A DNA stretch of 64,000 nt, taken from contig NZ_JBHSKT010000012.1 of the NCBI RefSeq assembly GCF_042657365.1, positions 22,793-86,792 of the forward strand, written 5' to 3'. The stretch's first letter is position 1. Each line of letters begins with the position of its first letter. Made by a program: the position numbers and the translations under genes. The notes beneath the pieces are model-generated. The model saw only the letters and a list, made by a program, of their open reading frames with translations, did not search any database and was not told the DNA's origin. Shown piece by piece: positions 1-8,779 of this stretch. This DNA comes from Adhaeribacter_A terreus. GTDB lineage: Bacteria; Bacteroidota; Bacteroidia; Cytophagales; Hymenobacteraceae.

Positions 1-91
1 TTGCGAGCCGCTTCGGGTGCGCCAACACCTTCAACATCGCCGCGGCTTTATCAATTTTCTTAGATTCCACTCTGGATAATAACGTTCTCAT
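1..91 (-). CDS. ArsR-type winged-helix regulator, N-terminus only (runs off the left edge)
   Basis: A reading frame starts at the ATG complementary to 89-91 and runs leftward off the window with no stop, giving 30 residues. The visible end reads MLKVLAHPKRLA. The phrase LxxLAHPxRL is the hallmark first helix of ArsR/SmtB winged-helix repressors, which are typically metal- or stress-responsive. Only the N-terminus is visible, so ligand residues cannot be judged. It is divergent from anmK with about 120 bp between them, so the two could share a control region. The family call rests on this short motif alone. Confidence 0.6.
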   Translation of the reverse strand, partial: MRTLLSRVESKKIDKAAAMLKVLAHPKRLA

Positions 92-211
92 AACTTAAAA
101 AATTTTAAAACAGGTTCATTTACTTCGCACTTTCACGTTAAAACGTCACAAAATACCGGCGCCGTTCCCTCACGCATTGTGCGAATCATAAATTAACCGT
201 TACTTTAAATT

Positions 212-1288
212 ATGAACACTTTTCACGTTATCGGGCTTATGTCGGGCACCTCGCTGGATGGAGTCGACTTAGCATACTGTCGTTTTACGTTAGATAAAGG
301 CAATTGGATATATAAAATATTAAATACTGCTACAATTGAATATCCCGAAGATTGGATTATTCGGTTAACGACCCTCCCGCAAGCTTCTGCGCTCGATTTT
401 GTGGCTACTGACCAAGGCTACGGAAAATATTTAGGCGAACTGGTTGCCGCTTTTATAAAAGAAAACAACCTGAAACCGGATTTTGTAGCGTCGCACGGCC
501 ATACCATTTTTCACCAGCCGGCGCAACATATTTCCTGGCAACTTGGGCACGGTGCGTATTTAGCTGCTTCAGCTTACCTGCCCGTAATTTCCGATTTCCG
601 CACGCTGGATATAGCTTTAAACGGCCAGGGCGCACCTTTAGTACCCATCGGCGATAAACTCCTTTTTTCCGGTTTCGATTTCTGCCTGAATCTCGGCGGC
701 ATTTCTAATATTTCCTTCGATTTCAGCGAAAAACGCATTGCCTACGATATTTCGGCTTGCAACATGCTGTTGAACACCCTAGCAAACGAACTAAAATTAG
801 CTTATGATAAAAATGGCGAACTTGCCCGCAGCGGAAAACTGCACCAGCAACTTCTGAATGAGTTAAATGCTCCGGCTTATTTTACTGATAGCTTCCCGAA
901 ATCGTTAGGCAAAGAATGGGTTGATGCACACAGCTTAAAAGCTCTGCAAAATTCTGCGAGTTCCATTCCGGATAAACTACACACCACTTGTCATCACATT
1001 GCTTTTCAAATTTCCGAAGCGGTAAAAACGGTAGGCAAAACGGCACAAAAACCCAAAATGCTGGTAACCGGCGGCGGCGCTTTCAACACCTTTTTAATAG
1101 AATTGCTGCAAAAATATTTAGTCGAAAGTTGTGAAGTTGTAGTGCCGGAGCCCGAAGTAGCAAGCTTTAAAGAAGCGCTGATCTTTGCGTTTTTAGGTGT
1201 ACTACGGTGGCGAAATGAAGTGAATTGTTTAAGCTCCGTAACCGGCGCGAGCAAGGATAATATTGGCGGGTCAATTTATCTGAATTAA
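212..1288 (+). CDS. anmK: Anhydro-N-acetylmuramic acid kinase
   Basis: AnmK phosphorylates and hydrolyses 1,6-anhydro-MurNAc to MurNAc-6-phosphate in cytosolic cell-wall recycling. The N-terminal motif GLMSGTSLDGVD (residues 8-19) is the family's phosphate-binding signature. The mid-protein motifs SHGHTIFH, FRTLDIALNGQGAPLVPIGD and NLGGISNIS, and the late VTGGGAFN, all belong to the ASKHA-fold AnmK family. The length of 358 residues is normal. ATG at 212 is the first in-frame start before the signature. It stands alone; the next gene starts 61 nt downstream with its own promoter box. Confidence 0.96.
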   Translation: MNTFHVIGLMSGTSLDGVDLAYCRFTLDKGNWIYKILNTATIEYPEDWIIRLTTLPQASALDFVATDQGYGKYLGELVAAFIKENNLKPDFVASHGHTIFHQPAQHISWQLGHGAYLAASAYLPVISDFRTLDIALNGQGAPLVPIGDKLLFSGFDFCLNLGGISNISFDFSEKRIAYDISACNMLLNTLANELKLAYDKNGELARSGKLHQQLLNELNAPAYFTDSFPKSLGKEWVDAHSLKALQNSASSIPDKLHTTCHHIAFQISEAVKTVGKTAQKPKMLVTGGGAFNTFLIELLQKYLVESCEVVVPEPEVASFKEALIFAFLGVLRWRNEVNCLSSVTGASKDNIGGSIYLN

Positions 1289-1313
1289 CATCTTTAACCA
1301 GTTAATGAATTCT

Positions 1314-1321
1314 TATCTTTG
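1314..1321 (+). promoter_or_regulatory. -7 promoter box for the 1350 dehydrogenase
   Basis: TATCTTTG matches the Bacteroidota -7 consensus TAnnTTTG and lies 28 nt upstream of the ATG. No clean -33 TTTG is obvious. Confidence 0.6.
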
Positions 1322-1349
1322 CCGGCAGAACTAAAATACCTCCTTATAA

Positions 1350-2576
1350 ATGAAAGAATTACTTGCCAAATTTGAGAACAAACGTCCGGAAATAGTTTTT
1401 GAATGGAAAGACGCTGAAACTGAAGCCGAAGGTTGGGTAGTGATCAACTCGCTGCGCGGTGGTGCTGCCGGCGGCGGAACCCGCATGCGCAAAGGCCTGG
1501 ACAAGCGCGAAGTAGAAAGCTTAGCCAAAACCATGGAAGTAAAATTCACGGTTTCCGGTCCGGCCATTGGCGGCGCCAAATCTGGCATTAATTTCGACCC
1601 GGCCGATCCGCGCAAACGTGGCGTGCTGGAGCGTTGGTACAAGGCCGTTATTCCGCTTCTGAAAAACTACTACGGCACCGGCGGCGACCTGAACGTGGAT
1701 GAAATTCACGAAGTAATTCCAATTACCGAAGATTACGGCCTGTGGCACCCGCAGGAAGGCATTGTAAACGGCCATTTCAAAGCTACCGAACCGCAAAAGA
1801 TCAACAAAGTTGGCCAGCTGCGCCAAGGTGTAATTAAAGTGATTGAAGACGCAAACTTCACGCCTTCTTTAGCCCGCAAATACACCATTGCCGACATGAT
1901 AACCGGTTACGGCGTAGCCGAGGGTGTACGTCATTTCTACAACATCTGGGGCGGTGAGTTTAAAGGCAAGCGTGCTATTATCCAGGGTTGGGGCAACGTA
2001 GGCGCGGCCGCCGCTTATTATTTAGCTTCCGAAGGCGTTAAAATTGTAGGCATCATCGACCGCGTGGGTGGTTTGTTGAAGCCGGAAGGTTTCTCTTTCG
2101 AAGAAATTAAAGACCTTTTCCTGAACCGTCAGGGCAATGCACTTTCTGCTCCAAATCTGATACCGTTTACCGAGATCAACGAGCAGATCTGGAAAGTTGG
2201 CGCAGAGATCTTTATTCCGGCGGCAGCTTCAAGATTAGTTACTAAAGAGCAGGTTCAAACCATGATGACCAACGGCCTGGAAGTAATTTCGTGCGGCGCG
2301 AACGTACCGTTCCAGGATCCTGAAATTTTCTTCGGCCCTACCGGGGAATTTGCGGACCAGAACGTTTCCGTAATTCCGGATTTCATTGCGAACTGCGGCA
2401 TGGCCCGCGTTTTTGCTTACCTCATGGGCGACAACGTAGAAATCACCGACGAAGCTATTTTCACGGATATTTCTACGATCATTGGCAACGCACTGAAGAA
2501 AACGCACGCGCAGAAAAACAGCAAAACCGAAATCGCTAAAACTTCTTTCGAAATTGCGCTGAGCCAGTTGCTGTAA
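1350..2576 (+). CDS. Glu/Leu/Phe/Val dehydrogenase family protein
   Basis: NAD(P)-dependent oxidative deamination of an amino acid such as glutamate. The N-terminal dimerisation/substrate domain holds GGGTRM (about 41-46) and GPAIGGAKSGI (about 68-78) with the catalytic-region lysine; a Rossmann domain follows with QGWGNVGAAAA (about 212-222). The length of 408 is near that of glutamate dehydrogenases and longer than the 366-residue leucine-dehydrogenase paralogue at 17325. The two are clearly different subgroups. Substrate specificity is not decidable by eye. It is monocistronic, preceded by a TAnnTTTG box and followed by about 280 bp of repeats. Confidence 0.9.
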   Translation: MKELLAKFENKRPEIVFEWKDAETEAEGWVVINSLRGGAAGGGTRMRKGLDKREVESLAKTMEVKFTVSGPAIGGAKSGINFDPADPRKRGVLERWYKAVIPLLKNYYGTGGDLNVDEIHEVIPITEDYGLWHPQEGIVNGHFKATEPQKINKVGQLRQGVIKVIEDANFTPSLARKYTIADMITGYGVAEGVRHFYNIWGGEFKGKRAIIQGWGNVGAAAAYYLASEGVKIVGIIDRVGGLLKPEGFSFEEIKDLFLNRQGNALSAPNLIPFTEINEQIWKVGAEIFIPAAASRLVTKEQVQTMMTNGLEVISCGANVPFQDPEIFFGPTGEFADQNVSVIPDFIANCGMARVFAYLMGDNVEITDEAIFTDISTIIGNALKKTHAQKNSKTEIAKTSFEIALSQLL

Positions 2577-2596
2577 TTGATTTATCATAAACTGCT

Positions 2597-2644
2597 CTTT
2601 CGGATTTGTAATCCGAAAGTTTAGAGCTGCGGATTGCAAATCCG
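2597..2644. repeat. Pair of GGATT/AATCC palindromes
   Basis: A 10-bp inverted repeat (CTTTCGGATT, loop TGT, AATCCGAAAG) at 2597-2619 is followed by CGGATTgcaAATCCG at 2630-2644. The first is the same family as 44657-44680. The stretch 2660-2740 also holds fragments resembling other dispersed repeats (GGCTTCGCTCGGGATGAC; CCCCCTCCGAAGGGGG). Confidence 0.8.
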
Positions 2645-2775
2645 GAACAGCAGAGTACGGCTCCATAAGTTCCCTTGGCTTCGCTCGGGATGACGCAGTA
2701 ACACGAAAATCCTCCCCCTACCCCCTCCGAAGGGGGACTAAAATTGTAAATGTGTCCGGAAGAAATTTCGGGCAC

Positions 2776-2814
2776 ATTTTTGCTTTAAAACGCTATGGTT
2801 TTCGACCAAAAAAC
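2776..2814. repeat. GSTASCG element copy
   Basis: Core AAAACGCTATGGTTTT at 2787-2802 with TTTTT and AAAAAA arms on both sides. It lies just upstream of the mscS-like promoter. Confidence 0.85.
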
Positions 2815-2828
2815 CGTTATTGCAGTAT

Positions 2829-2836
2829 TACCTTTG
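2829..2836 (+). promoter_or_regulatory. -7 promoter box for the MscS channel gene
   Basis: TACCTTTG matches TAnnTTTG, 22 nt before the ATG at 2859. A box here argues against any start upstream of 2859. Confidence 0.65.
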
Positions 2837-2858
2837 CCAAATCGTTGCACACGCAATT

Positions 2859-3995
2859 ATGGATCTTCGCACATTTTTACGCACCGAATTCCTGAACAAT
2901 ACCATGGAGAATTATTTCTGGTTTGTAGGCATTCTGATGTTCGGTTATTTGTTTAAAACCTTCGTTTCCAAGCTGGTTTCGGAAATCATGTTCCGGCTGC
3001 TGAAGAAATATTCGCAGGACGTTACCAAATTCGATTTTAAGCGCCTGCTTATTCAGCCGCTCGAATTCTTGGTTTTCCTGTTCTTCCTTTATCTCGCTTT
3101 CGACAGGCTGAACTTCCCGAAGATAGACCTGCCGGCCAAGGAAGTTTATTACTGGAAAGGGAAACTGATCCGTGTTTACCGGGCTTTCCTCATCGTTTCG
3201 CTTACCTGGGTGGCTTTGCGTTTGGTAGATTTTATAGGCCTTATCTTCATGAAACGGGCCGAAAAAACGCTTTCCAAAATGGATGACCAACTCGTGCCGT
3301 TCTTCAAAGATTTCGGGAAAGTGATCGTGGTGATCATCGGGTTTCTGTTCATTATTTCCTTCGTTTTCGATCAGAAAGTAAGCAAGATCATTGCCGGTCT
3401 GGGAATTGGTGGTTTGGCGCTGGCTTTTGCCGCGAAGGAAAGTCTGGAGAATTTGCTGGCTTCGTTTACAATTTTCCTGGATCAACCTTTTATTGTAGGC
3501 GACCTGGTACAGGTGGGCGAAATTACGGGCGTGGTAGAAAAGATCGGCTTCCGGAGTACGCGCATCAGAACATTAGAAAAAAGCTATGTAACGGTGCCAA
3601 ACAAAAACATGATCGATAAACCGCTGGATAACTTAACGTTGCGTACTTTCCGGCGGGCCAAATTCGATATTCATTTAACCTACAACACGTCTTCGGAACA
3701 GATCAAAAATATTGTAACCGATATTCAGCAGTACATTCTGGACCACCCGCGCACCAACGACGAAGGCCGCGTGCGCTTCATGAACCTGGGCCCCAGTTCC
3801 AAGGATATTATGCTGCAATATTTTGTAGATACCATGGATTGGGACGAATACATTGATACAAAGCAGGAAATCAACTTTAAGATCGTGGAAATTGTGGAAA
3901 AATATGGCGCTAAGTTTGCCTTCCCAACCACTACCCTGCACGTGGCTAAAGACGAGAAACCGGATCTGGGCCTGGAAAATCAGAATACTGAATGA
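2859..3995 (+). CDS. Small-conductance mechanosensitive channel (MscS family)
   Basis: An inner-membrane channel that opens under membrane tension on osmotic downshock. The protein has several N-terminal hydrophobic helices. The pore-lining TM3 region (GLGIGGLALAFAAKESLEN) is followed by the beta-domain sequence GDLVQVGEITGVVEKIGFRS and YVTVPNKNM, all classic MscS. A C-terminal alpha/beta cytoplasmic cage domain follows. I chose ATG 2859 (378 residues). A TTG-initiated extension to 2820 would run through the TACCTTTG promoter box and is unlikely. It is convergent with the TerB-like gene, with a bidirectional terminator between. Confidence 0.93.
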   Translation: MDLRTFLRTEFLNNTMENYFWFVGILMFGYLFKTFVSKLVSEIMFRLLKKYSQDVTKFDFKRLLIQPLEFLVFLFFLYLAFDRLNFPKIDLPAKEVYYWKGKLIRVYRAFLIVSLTWVALRLVDFIGLIFMKRAEKTLSKMDDQLVPFFKDFGKVIVVIIGFLFIISFVFDQKVSKIIAGLGIGGLALAFAAKESLENLLASFTIFLDQPFIVGDLVQVGEITGVVEKIGFRSTRIRTLEKSYVTVPNKNMIDKPLDNLTLRTFRRAKFDIHLTYNTSSEQIKNIVTDIQQYILDHPRTNDEGRVRFMNLGPSSKDIMLQYFVDTMDWDEYIDTKQEINFKIVEIVEKYGAKFAFPTTTLHVAKDEKPDLGLENQNTE

Positions 3996-4000
3996 TTGAA

Positions 4001-4032
4001 TTGTTAAATTGTTAAATTGTTAAATTGCTAAA
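4001..4032. repeat. 8-bp tandem repeat, four units
   Basis: TTGTTAAA three times and TTGCTAAA once, starting 6 nt after the MscS stop. A looser version of the same text occurs around 32240-32275. Confidence 0.8.
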
Positions 4033-4041
4033 TGGTCTAAG

Positions 4042-4078
4042 GACTTTTTAAACCTGAAACTATACCGTTTTTTCGCTT
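4042..4078. repeat. GSTASCG element copy
   Basis: GACTTTTT arm, then core GAAACTATACCGTTTTT, about 50 nt past the MscS stop. Confidence 0.85.
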
Positions 4079-4086
4079 CTTATTCC

Positions 4087-4129
4087 GAGTTTTTCGGCCT
4101 GAAACCATACCGTTTTAAAACAAAAAAGC
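4087..4129. repeat. GSTASCG element copy fused to a terminator
   Basis: GAGTTTTTCGGCCTG arm, then core GAAACCATACCGTTTT, then AAAAAAG, which is also the base of the adjacent terminator stem. Confidence 0.88.
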
Positions 4130-4152
4130 TTCCCGATAAAGGAAGCTTTTTT
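4122..4152. terminator. Bidirectional intrinsic terminator
   Basis: A perfect 12-bp stem (AAAAAAGCTTCC / GGAAGCTTTTTT) with a 7-nt loop, between convergent genes. Confidence 0.9.
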
Positions 4153-4176
4153 GTTTATATTGAAGTTTTAAAATGT

Positions 4177-5058
4177 TTACCACCCTGCGCGGCGGCCACC
4201 TAAAACGTTGCCCAGAATAGAGCCCAGACCACCGCCTAAAATTCCGCCACTGGTTCTTCCTCTGCCGGCCCCCATCAGCCCACCTAAACCGCCCAATACC
4301 GAACCGAGGCCACCGCCGCTGCCCATTCCGCCCATGGTTCCGCCGCCCATCATGCCGCCTAAGCCGCCCCGGTTCATACCGCCGCCCATTACGTTACCGA
4401 GCAAGCCACCTAAAAGACTGCCGCCCAACAAACCGCCCATTCCGCCCATCATGCCTCCGCTTCTACGGCCGCCTCTTAATATCTGCGAAATGAGAATTGG
4501 TGCCGCAATGGCTAAAACGCCTTTCATTAAACCGCTGCTCGGAATACCGACTTTTTTCAGCATTTCGTCAAAACCGCCGCCACTTTCCGGAGTTACAGCT
4601 TGTCCGCCGCCCGCAAGAGCCCGCGGCGCTACTACTTCGCCTTTTCGGGCCGATTCGTCGGCTACTTCTACGAACTGTTTTAGCACGCCGTATTGTTGCT
4701 GGTTCACGCCTAAATAATCGGCCATGCCTTTAATCAGTTCTTCTTCCTGACCGGTTAAATTGCCGTCGGCTTTGGCGAAACTCATGATATCGGTAATGAA
4801 AGTGTAACGCAGATCGCTGCCTTTTAAAACATCGAGGCATTTCTGTACATTGATCTGCGACGGATCTTTGGCCACGCCCAAAACCGCCTGTTCCGATTCA
4901 GAAGAAAGGTGCGCGGTTTGGCTTAATGCCGAAAGGAACTGCAATTCCTGTTCGGTAACCTGATGATCGGCGGAGGCAATGGAGGCGATTGCGCCCAGAT
5001 AAGCACCTTTTTCGGTGTCGGAATAATCTTTTAAGAGTTGTACGTCCTGGTTTTCCAT
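4177..5058 (-). CDS. TerB-like domain protein with Gly/Met-rich tail
   Basis: Residues about 10-130 look like an all-helical TerB-type domain (repeating acidic and hydrophobic helices such as IASIASADHQVTEQELQF and MSFAKADGNLTGQEEELI, with paired ADxxxTxxE turns that may bind metal). A short helical linker follows, then one hydrophobic helix (GLMKGVLAIAAPILISQIL). From about 200 the protein is almost entirely Gly/Met/Leu (MMGGMGGLLGGSLLGGLLG and similar) and ends in RRAGW. The tail may be a membrane-inserting or assembly segment; that is inference. It is a single gene with its own 3' terminator. Function unknown. Confidence 0.75.
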   Translation of the reverse strand: MENQDVQLLKDYSDTEKGAYLGAIASIASADHQVTEQELQFLSALSQTAHLSSESEQAVLGVAKDPSQINVQKCLDVLKGSDLRYTFITDIMSFAKADGNLTGQEEELIKGMADYLGVNQQQYGVLKQFVEVADESARKGEVVAPRALAGGGQAVTPESGGGFDEMLKKVGIPSSGLMKGVLAIAAPILISQILRGGRRSGGMMGGMGGLLGGSLLGGLLGNVMGGGMNRGGLGGMMGGGTMGGMGSGGGLGSVLGGLGGLMGAGRGRTSGGILGGGLGSILGNVLGGRRAGW

Positions 5059-5119
5059 AGTTTTAGCTTGACAAATGGCAGTTGAAAAATGATTTCGCGA
5101 TTTGGCTAAACGGAAATAT

Positions 5120-5147
5120 TCGTTGTTCGTTGCTCGTTATTCGTTGT
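5120..5147. repeat. 7-bp tandem repeat TCGTTRT, four units
   Basis: TCGTTGT, TCGTTGC, TCGTTAT, TCGTTGT in a row. The same heptamer, reverse complemented, recurs four times at 40577-40604 in the purM promoter. Confidence 0.8.
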
Positions 5148-5173
5148 TCGAGTTTCGAAGATGGAATTCAGAC

Positions 5174-5215
5174 AGTTTTTAAGGTTAAAACGGTAGGGTT
5201 TTGGAGTGAAAAACT
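5174..5215. repeat. GSTASCG element copy, both arms intact
   Basis: AGTTTTT, 6 nt, core AAAACGGTAGGGTTTT, 6 nt, AAAAACT: one of the most complete copies. It lies 32 nt past the stop of the 5247 gene. Confidence 0.9.
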
Positions 5216-5246
5216 CAGCGTTAAGCTATTGCTGATTTTCAGAAGA

Positions 5247-5738
5247 TCAGAATTTCATTTGCAGCCCGATTCCGCTACCTGCAAAACCGATTTCGAATTC
5301 AGGCTTATTTTTAAAGGAACGCTTCGCTACTCTTTGGTTATAGTAATCTATTGCCAGGCCTGCCTGCATATTTGAATGTAATGTTAAAGAAAGCGCGGCA
5401 CCAAAAGCACCCAATGAGGTAAAAAGTATTTCCTGGCTTAGTTCGTTATTTTTATGCTTATAAATAAGCTGATAGCCTGCTAAAGCAAAACCAGTTCCAG
5501 CAAAAATATTAGCCCAGGTCTTTTCCCGCTGCGCTTTCCGCATATAATGATAGGCCGTTGGATTTATCTGAAATTGCTCCAGCAAAGCTTTTCCGGAAAT
5601 TTTCTGCCCGTTCTGACGGTAAGTATAGAAACCCCAGCCGTTAAGTTCTCTACCTATTTTACCGGTTTGGGCAAACGCCGGCAGACTTCCCGAAACAGAA
5701 AGCAAAGCCAGCAAAGCGATAAAGCGAGCTATTTTCAT
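5247..5738 (-). CDS. Conserved hypothetical exported protein
   Basis: The N-terminus from ATG 5738 is a clear Sec signal peptide (MKIARFIALLALLSVSGSLP, then AFAQ, a likely AxA-type cleavage site). The mature part has a YxxNGxxISGKALLEQF segment, a central hydrophobic stretch with small residues (IFAGTGFALAGYQLIY and LFTSLGAFGAALSLTL), and a C-terminal alternating pattern ending GIGLQMKF, whose terminal Phe resembles outer-membrane proteins. I preferred the start at 5738 over one eight codons upstream because it puts the basic residues directly before the hydrophobic core. I do not recognise a named family. Confidence 0.7.
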   Translation of the reverse strand: MKIARFIALLALLSVSGSLPAFAQTGKIGRELNGWGFYTYRQNGQKISGKALLEQFQINPTAYHYMRKAQREKTWANIFAGTGFALAGYQLIYKHKNNELSQEILFTSLGAFGAALSLTLHSNMQAGLAIDYYNQRVAKRSFKNKPEFEIGFAGSGIGLQMKF

Positions 5739-5815
5739 GCGCAGAGAAATTAACGCTTTCAAGCAAAACGCAAATTCTCTGCTGTTCTTATGCTTATAAC
5801 AAAATAAATTTCATG

Positions 5816-5845
5816 AAAAACGGTAGGGCTTTGGGTGGAAAAACT
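5816..5845. repeat. GSTASCG element copy abutting a stop codon
   Basis: Core AAAACGGTAGGGCTTT and arm AAAAACT. Read on the minus strand, the AsmA-like gene's TGA runs straight into AGTTTTT. Confidence 0.88.
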
Positions 5846-8430
5846 CAGAAATTAAAATACTGATCCTGTTCAATCTCGGCGGCTTTTTCTTCGGGCTTTT
5901 TACCTTTCAGCGCATCTACCAGTTCCTGTTTTTCTTCGCGGAGATCGTCTTTGAGTTTGGTTTTTACGCGTTCCTTATCGTAGGCAATTTTGTAGTTGTT
6001 CTCGCTACCTTTCAGGGTTAAGAAAAGCGTTGGGCCGCTGCTGGCCTGTACCACTTCCACGTTGCCGAAACGCTCGTCTTTGTCGCGTTTTTTCTCGCCG
6101 CGGGCCAACGGTATCCGGAATTTGTAATCCATCTGCTGGTCGAAAGTATGCGTGCCGGAAATACCAATGACCGACGCGCGGGAAACGTTGCTGCGGATTT
6201 CCATTTCCGGAATGTAAATAGTTTGGTCCTGGATCCAGAAATGGTTGGTAACTTCCGAAAAACGCAGGTTAGAAAGCTCGCTCCGGTCCACAAAAGCCGA
6301 AAGTTTCTGCATCGGTTCGAAATTGATGAGCTCGCCTTTCACCAGCGTCACGTTAATATCGGCCTCCATTTTATCGGTAAGCGGGTTCAGTTTGCTGTCG
6401 AAATACAGGTCGGATTTGATATTGGCCGTGAGTTCGCCTTTTAAGTGGCGCTGCTGCAAAAAGTTCTGGCCGAAATTCTCGAACACGTAAAACAGCGTAT
6501 CTACCCGAATATCTTCGAGCCAGGCGCTGGTGCGTACTTTCAGGAAATTTTTGTTGCGCGCATCCAAACTCCCGCTCACCGAGAATTTTCCACCCGAAAC
6601 GTTCAGCGAAATATTAGGCGAAGAAACCACCTGATCTTTTAAACGCACCGTGCCTTTCACATTTTTACTGTGGAACCGCCGGAATTGCAGTTTTTTAACG
6701 CGCGCGTTCAAATCGAAATCGAGTTTGGGCGAAACTACCAGTTTATATTCTTCCGGAGCAGTTTTTACGCCCGAAACCGTAGCGTTTTGCGCGCTCGCAG
6801 CTGCTAAAAGTTCATCGAAGTTGAGGTAATTAGCGTCGAAATCGGCTTCAATTCTTAAAGGCTGATCGGGCAGGAAAACGTAACCGAGCGCATTTTTAAA
6901 ATAACCATCCAGCTTAAAATCGGAGCTGCCCAGTTTGCCGGTAAAATCGGAAATGGCCACGTCGTTTTTACGCAGCATAAACGTTCCGTTCAAATCCTGA
7001 AAACCCTGCGGATAAGCTTTCAGATTCAGATTCGCATTTTGCAGCTGCAACTCGCCCGAAGATTTGAGAATGTTGCTGGCCGGCCGTTTCTGAAAATCGC
7101 TTAAACTGCCGTTAATACTCACCTGTAATTTTGCCAGGCCGCTGCCGCTTTTAATTTCTTCCTGCGGAAAAATACCCAGTACGTGCGCAATATCAAATTC
7201 GGCTTTGGCATCGAGTTTCAGGTATGGATTTTTAAAATTCCGGTAAAGCACATTGGTGCTGAAAGGCCGCCCGCGCAGGGTGCCGCGCAGATTTTTCAGC
7301 TCAATTTCGGAAGTTGTGAGGTTGTGTTTTTTGCCGTTCGTAAACGTACCTTCCAGGCTTATATTCTGCAGTTTTTCTTTGTAATCGGGCTGAAAGAACG
7401 ACGCATTTTTGCACCCGAAATGGAACGTAATACCCGGACTTTGCTTTTCGGAAGCTACGCCGGCAATGGTACCGTTGAAATACACATTGCCCTGGCTGCG
7501 GTATTTGCTGAATTGCTTCGCATATTTTCCGGGCAACAACGAGAGCAACGATTGAATATTCGTGTTGCGGCCTTTGAGTTTCAGATCCAGCACCGTTGCG
7601 TCTTTGTAATTCACATCGCCCTGCACTTCGTAAGCAGCTGGCCCAACTTTTACCATTGAAGGCTGAATCGTGACTTTTTTATCCTTTACCCCTACCGTTA
7701 GCGCCGTTTGCAGCAGAATATCTTTGGCTTTGAAGTAGGCATCTTTTTCGAGCTGAATGGTGTGTACAAACAGATCGCCGTCGGCTTTTATGTCCACTTT
7801 TTCGTCGGAAATAGCGAGGGCAGCTTTTAAAGTGCGAGCGTTGGCCTGGTAACTTTGCTGTAAACTTTCGTCGGTGTATTCCACCAAAACATCCTGCAGC
7901 GTAATTTTTTCGAGGTCGAATTTAAAGGCTTCGGAAGATGCTTGCTTGGTGCTGTCTTCAGCGAAAACCAGGTAATTTGGTTCGCCGGCATCGTTTATCT
8001 TCACATAAACCTGTCCGTTTTCGAGGTTACATTCGCGCACGCGGTAGGTTCCGGAAACAATATCTTTCAGGCTGAAGGTGAAATAAAGGCGTTTACCGGT
8101 AGCCAGCGGCGTTTTTTCTTCGGGCAAAGAACCGGAAATACGCACGTGATCTAAGGAAATGGCAACCTGCGGAAATTTTTCCCAAAGCGAAAGTTCGATC
8201 CTGCCCACTTCCACTTTGGTTTTTAAATGGCGGTTGGCTTCGGCCACAAAAAGCTGAATAATTTTGTCCTGGAACGCGTAAACCACTCCCACCGCCGTAG
8301 CCGACAGCAACATAAAAGCTGCGACGGCATAGAGCACCACCCGGTAAAATACTTTTTTCTTCACAAACAATACGGTTTTCAGGCTGGCAGCCAAAAGGTT
8401 AAAGATACGGCAGTTTTCAGAAGACTTCAA
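5845..8430 (-). CDS. AsmA-like envelope protein
   Basis: Members of this superfamily are single-pass inner-membrane proteins with a long periplasmic beta-rich groove, linked to outer-membrane biogenesis and lipid transport. After a short basic stretch, a helix (VVLYAVAAFMLLSATAVGVV) leads into the typical AsmA opening (F..EANRHLKTKVEVGRIELSLWEKFPQVAISLDHVRI). About 750 residues of repetitive beta-type sequence follow. The C-terminus is charged (EKKRDKDERFG and KDDLREEKQELVDALKGKKPEEK). The start is uncertain: GTG at 8364 (VKKKVFYR) would give a more typical N-terminus than ATG 8430. A two-tRNA locus lies upstream on the other strand. Confidence 0.85.
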   Translation of the reverse strand: MKSSENCRIFNLLAASLKTVLFVKKKVFYRVVLYAVAAFMLLSATAVGVVYAFQDKIIQLFVAEANRHLKTKVEVGRIELSLWEKFPQVAISLDHVRISGSLPEEKTPLATGKRLYFTFSLKDIVSGTYRVRECNLENGQVYVKINDAGEPNYLVFAEDSTKQASSEAFKFDLEKITLQDVLVEYTDESLQQSYQANARTLKAALAISDEKVDIKADGDLFVHTIQLEKDAYFKAKDILLQTALTVGVKDKKVTIQPSMVKVGPAAYEVQGDVNYKDATVLDLKLKGRNTNIQSLLSLLPGKYAKQFSKYRSQGNVYFNGTIAGVASEKQSPGITFHFGCKNASFFQPDYKEKLQNISLEGTFTNGKKHNLTTSEIELKNLRGTLRGRPFSTNVLYRNFKNPYLKLDAKAEFDIAHVLGIFPQEEIKSGSGLAKLQVSINGSLSDFQKRPASNILKSSGELQLQNANLNLKAYPQGFQDLNGTFMLRKNDVAISDFTGKLGSSDFKLDGYFKNALGYVFLPDQPLRIEADFDANYLNFDELLAAASAQNATVSGVKTAPEEYKLVVSPKLDFDLNARVKKLQFRRFHSKNVKGTVRLKDQVVSSPNISLNVSGGKFSVSGSLDARNKNFLKVRTSAWLEDIRVDTLFYVFENFGQNFLQQRHLKGELTANIKSDLYFDSKLNPLTDKMEADINVTLVKGELINFEPMQKLSAFVDRSELSNLRFSEVTNHFWIQDQTIYIPEMEIRSNVSRASVIGISGTHTFDQQMDYKFRIPLARGEKKRDKDERFGNVEVVQASSGPTLFLTLKGSENNYKIAYDKERVKTKLKDDLREEKQELVDALKGKKPEEKAAEIEQDQYFNF

Positions 8431-8545
8431 GCAGGAAACGCGCCAGAAATATTTTTTATTTTTTTCTGGTGAAAATTTGGCAAATCCAATTCAACCCACC
8501 ATATTTGCATCACCAAAACGGACAGCAGGTTTGTTTTGAAGAAAT

Positions 8546-8623
8546 GGGGTGTTAGCTCAGCTGGTTCAGAGCACCTGCCTTACAAGCAGGGGGTCACTGG
8601 TTCGAATCCAGTACGCCCCACCA
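8546..8623 (+). tRNA. tRNA-Val (anticodon TAC), copy 1
   Basis: Acceptor GGGGTGT pairs with ACGCCCC (one G-T pair). The D arm contains TAGCTCAGCTGG, the anticodon TAC is at 8581-8583, the T loop is GGTTCGAATCC, and CCA is encoded. A weak upstream promoter is possible (TTTGG near 8477, TATTTG near 8502). Confidence 0.97.
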
Positions 8624-8655
8624 TTTTTACCCGAAACATTTTGTTTCAAACCCTC

Positions 8656-8733
8656 GGGGTGTTAGCTCAGCTGGTTCAGAGCACCTGCCTTACAAGCAGG
8701 GGGTCACTGGTTCGAATCCAGTACGCCCCACCA
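8656..8733 (+). tRNA. tRNA-Val (anticodon TAC), copy 2
   Basis: Identical in sequence to the copy 110 nt upstream, with the anticodon at 8691-8693 and CCA encoded. Only 32 nt separate the copies, so they are probably cotranscribed and share the terminator at 8737. Confidence 0.97.
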
Positions 8734-8736
8734 CTT

Positions 8737-8768
8737 AAAAGCCTTTCGTGAAAACGGAAGGCTTTTTT
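8737..8768 (+). terminator. Intrinsic terminator of the tRNA-Val pair
   Basis: AAAAGCCTT stem, 12-nt loop, AAGGCTTTT and a T-tract. Confidence 0.88.
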
Positions 8769-8779
8769 TGTTTTTTGTA

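Noticed and set aside
4208..4717. Plus-strand frame of 169 residues, Pro-rich
   Set aside because: Antisense image of the Gly-rich tail of the TerB-like gene; proline codons mirror glycine codons.
5082..5375. Plus-strand frame of 97 residues
   Set aside because: Covers the heptamer repeat and an element, then antisense of the 5247 gene.
8536..8751. Plus-strand frame of 71 residues
   Set aside because: Runs straight through both tRNA-Val genes.
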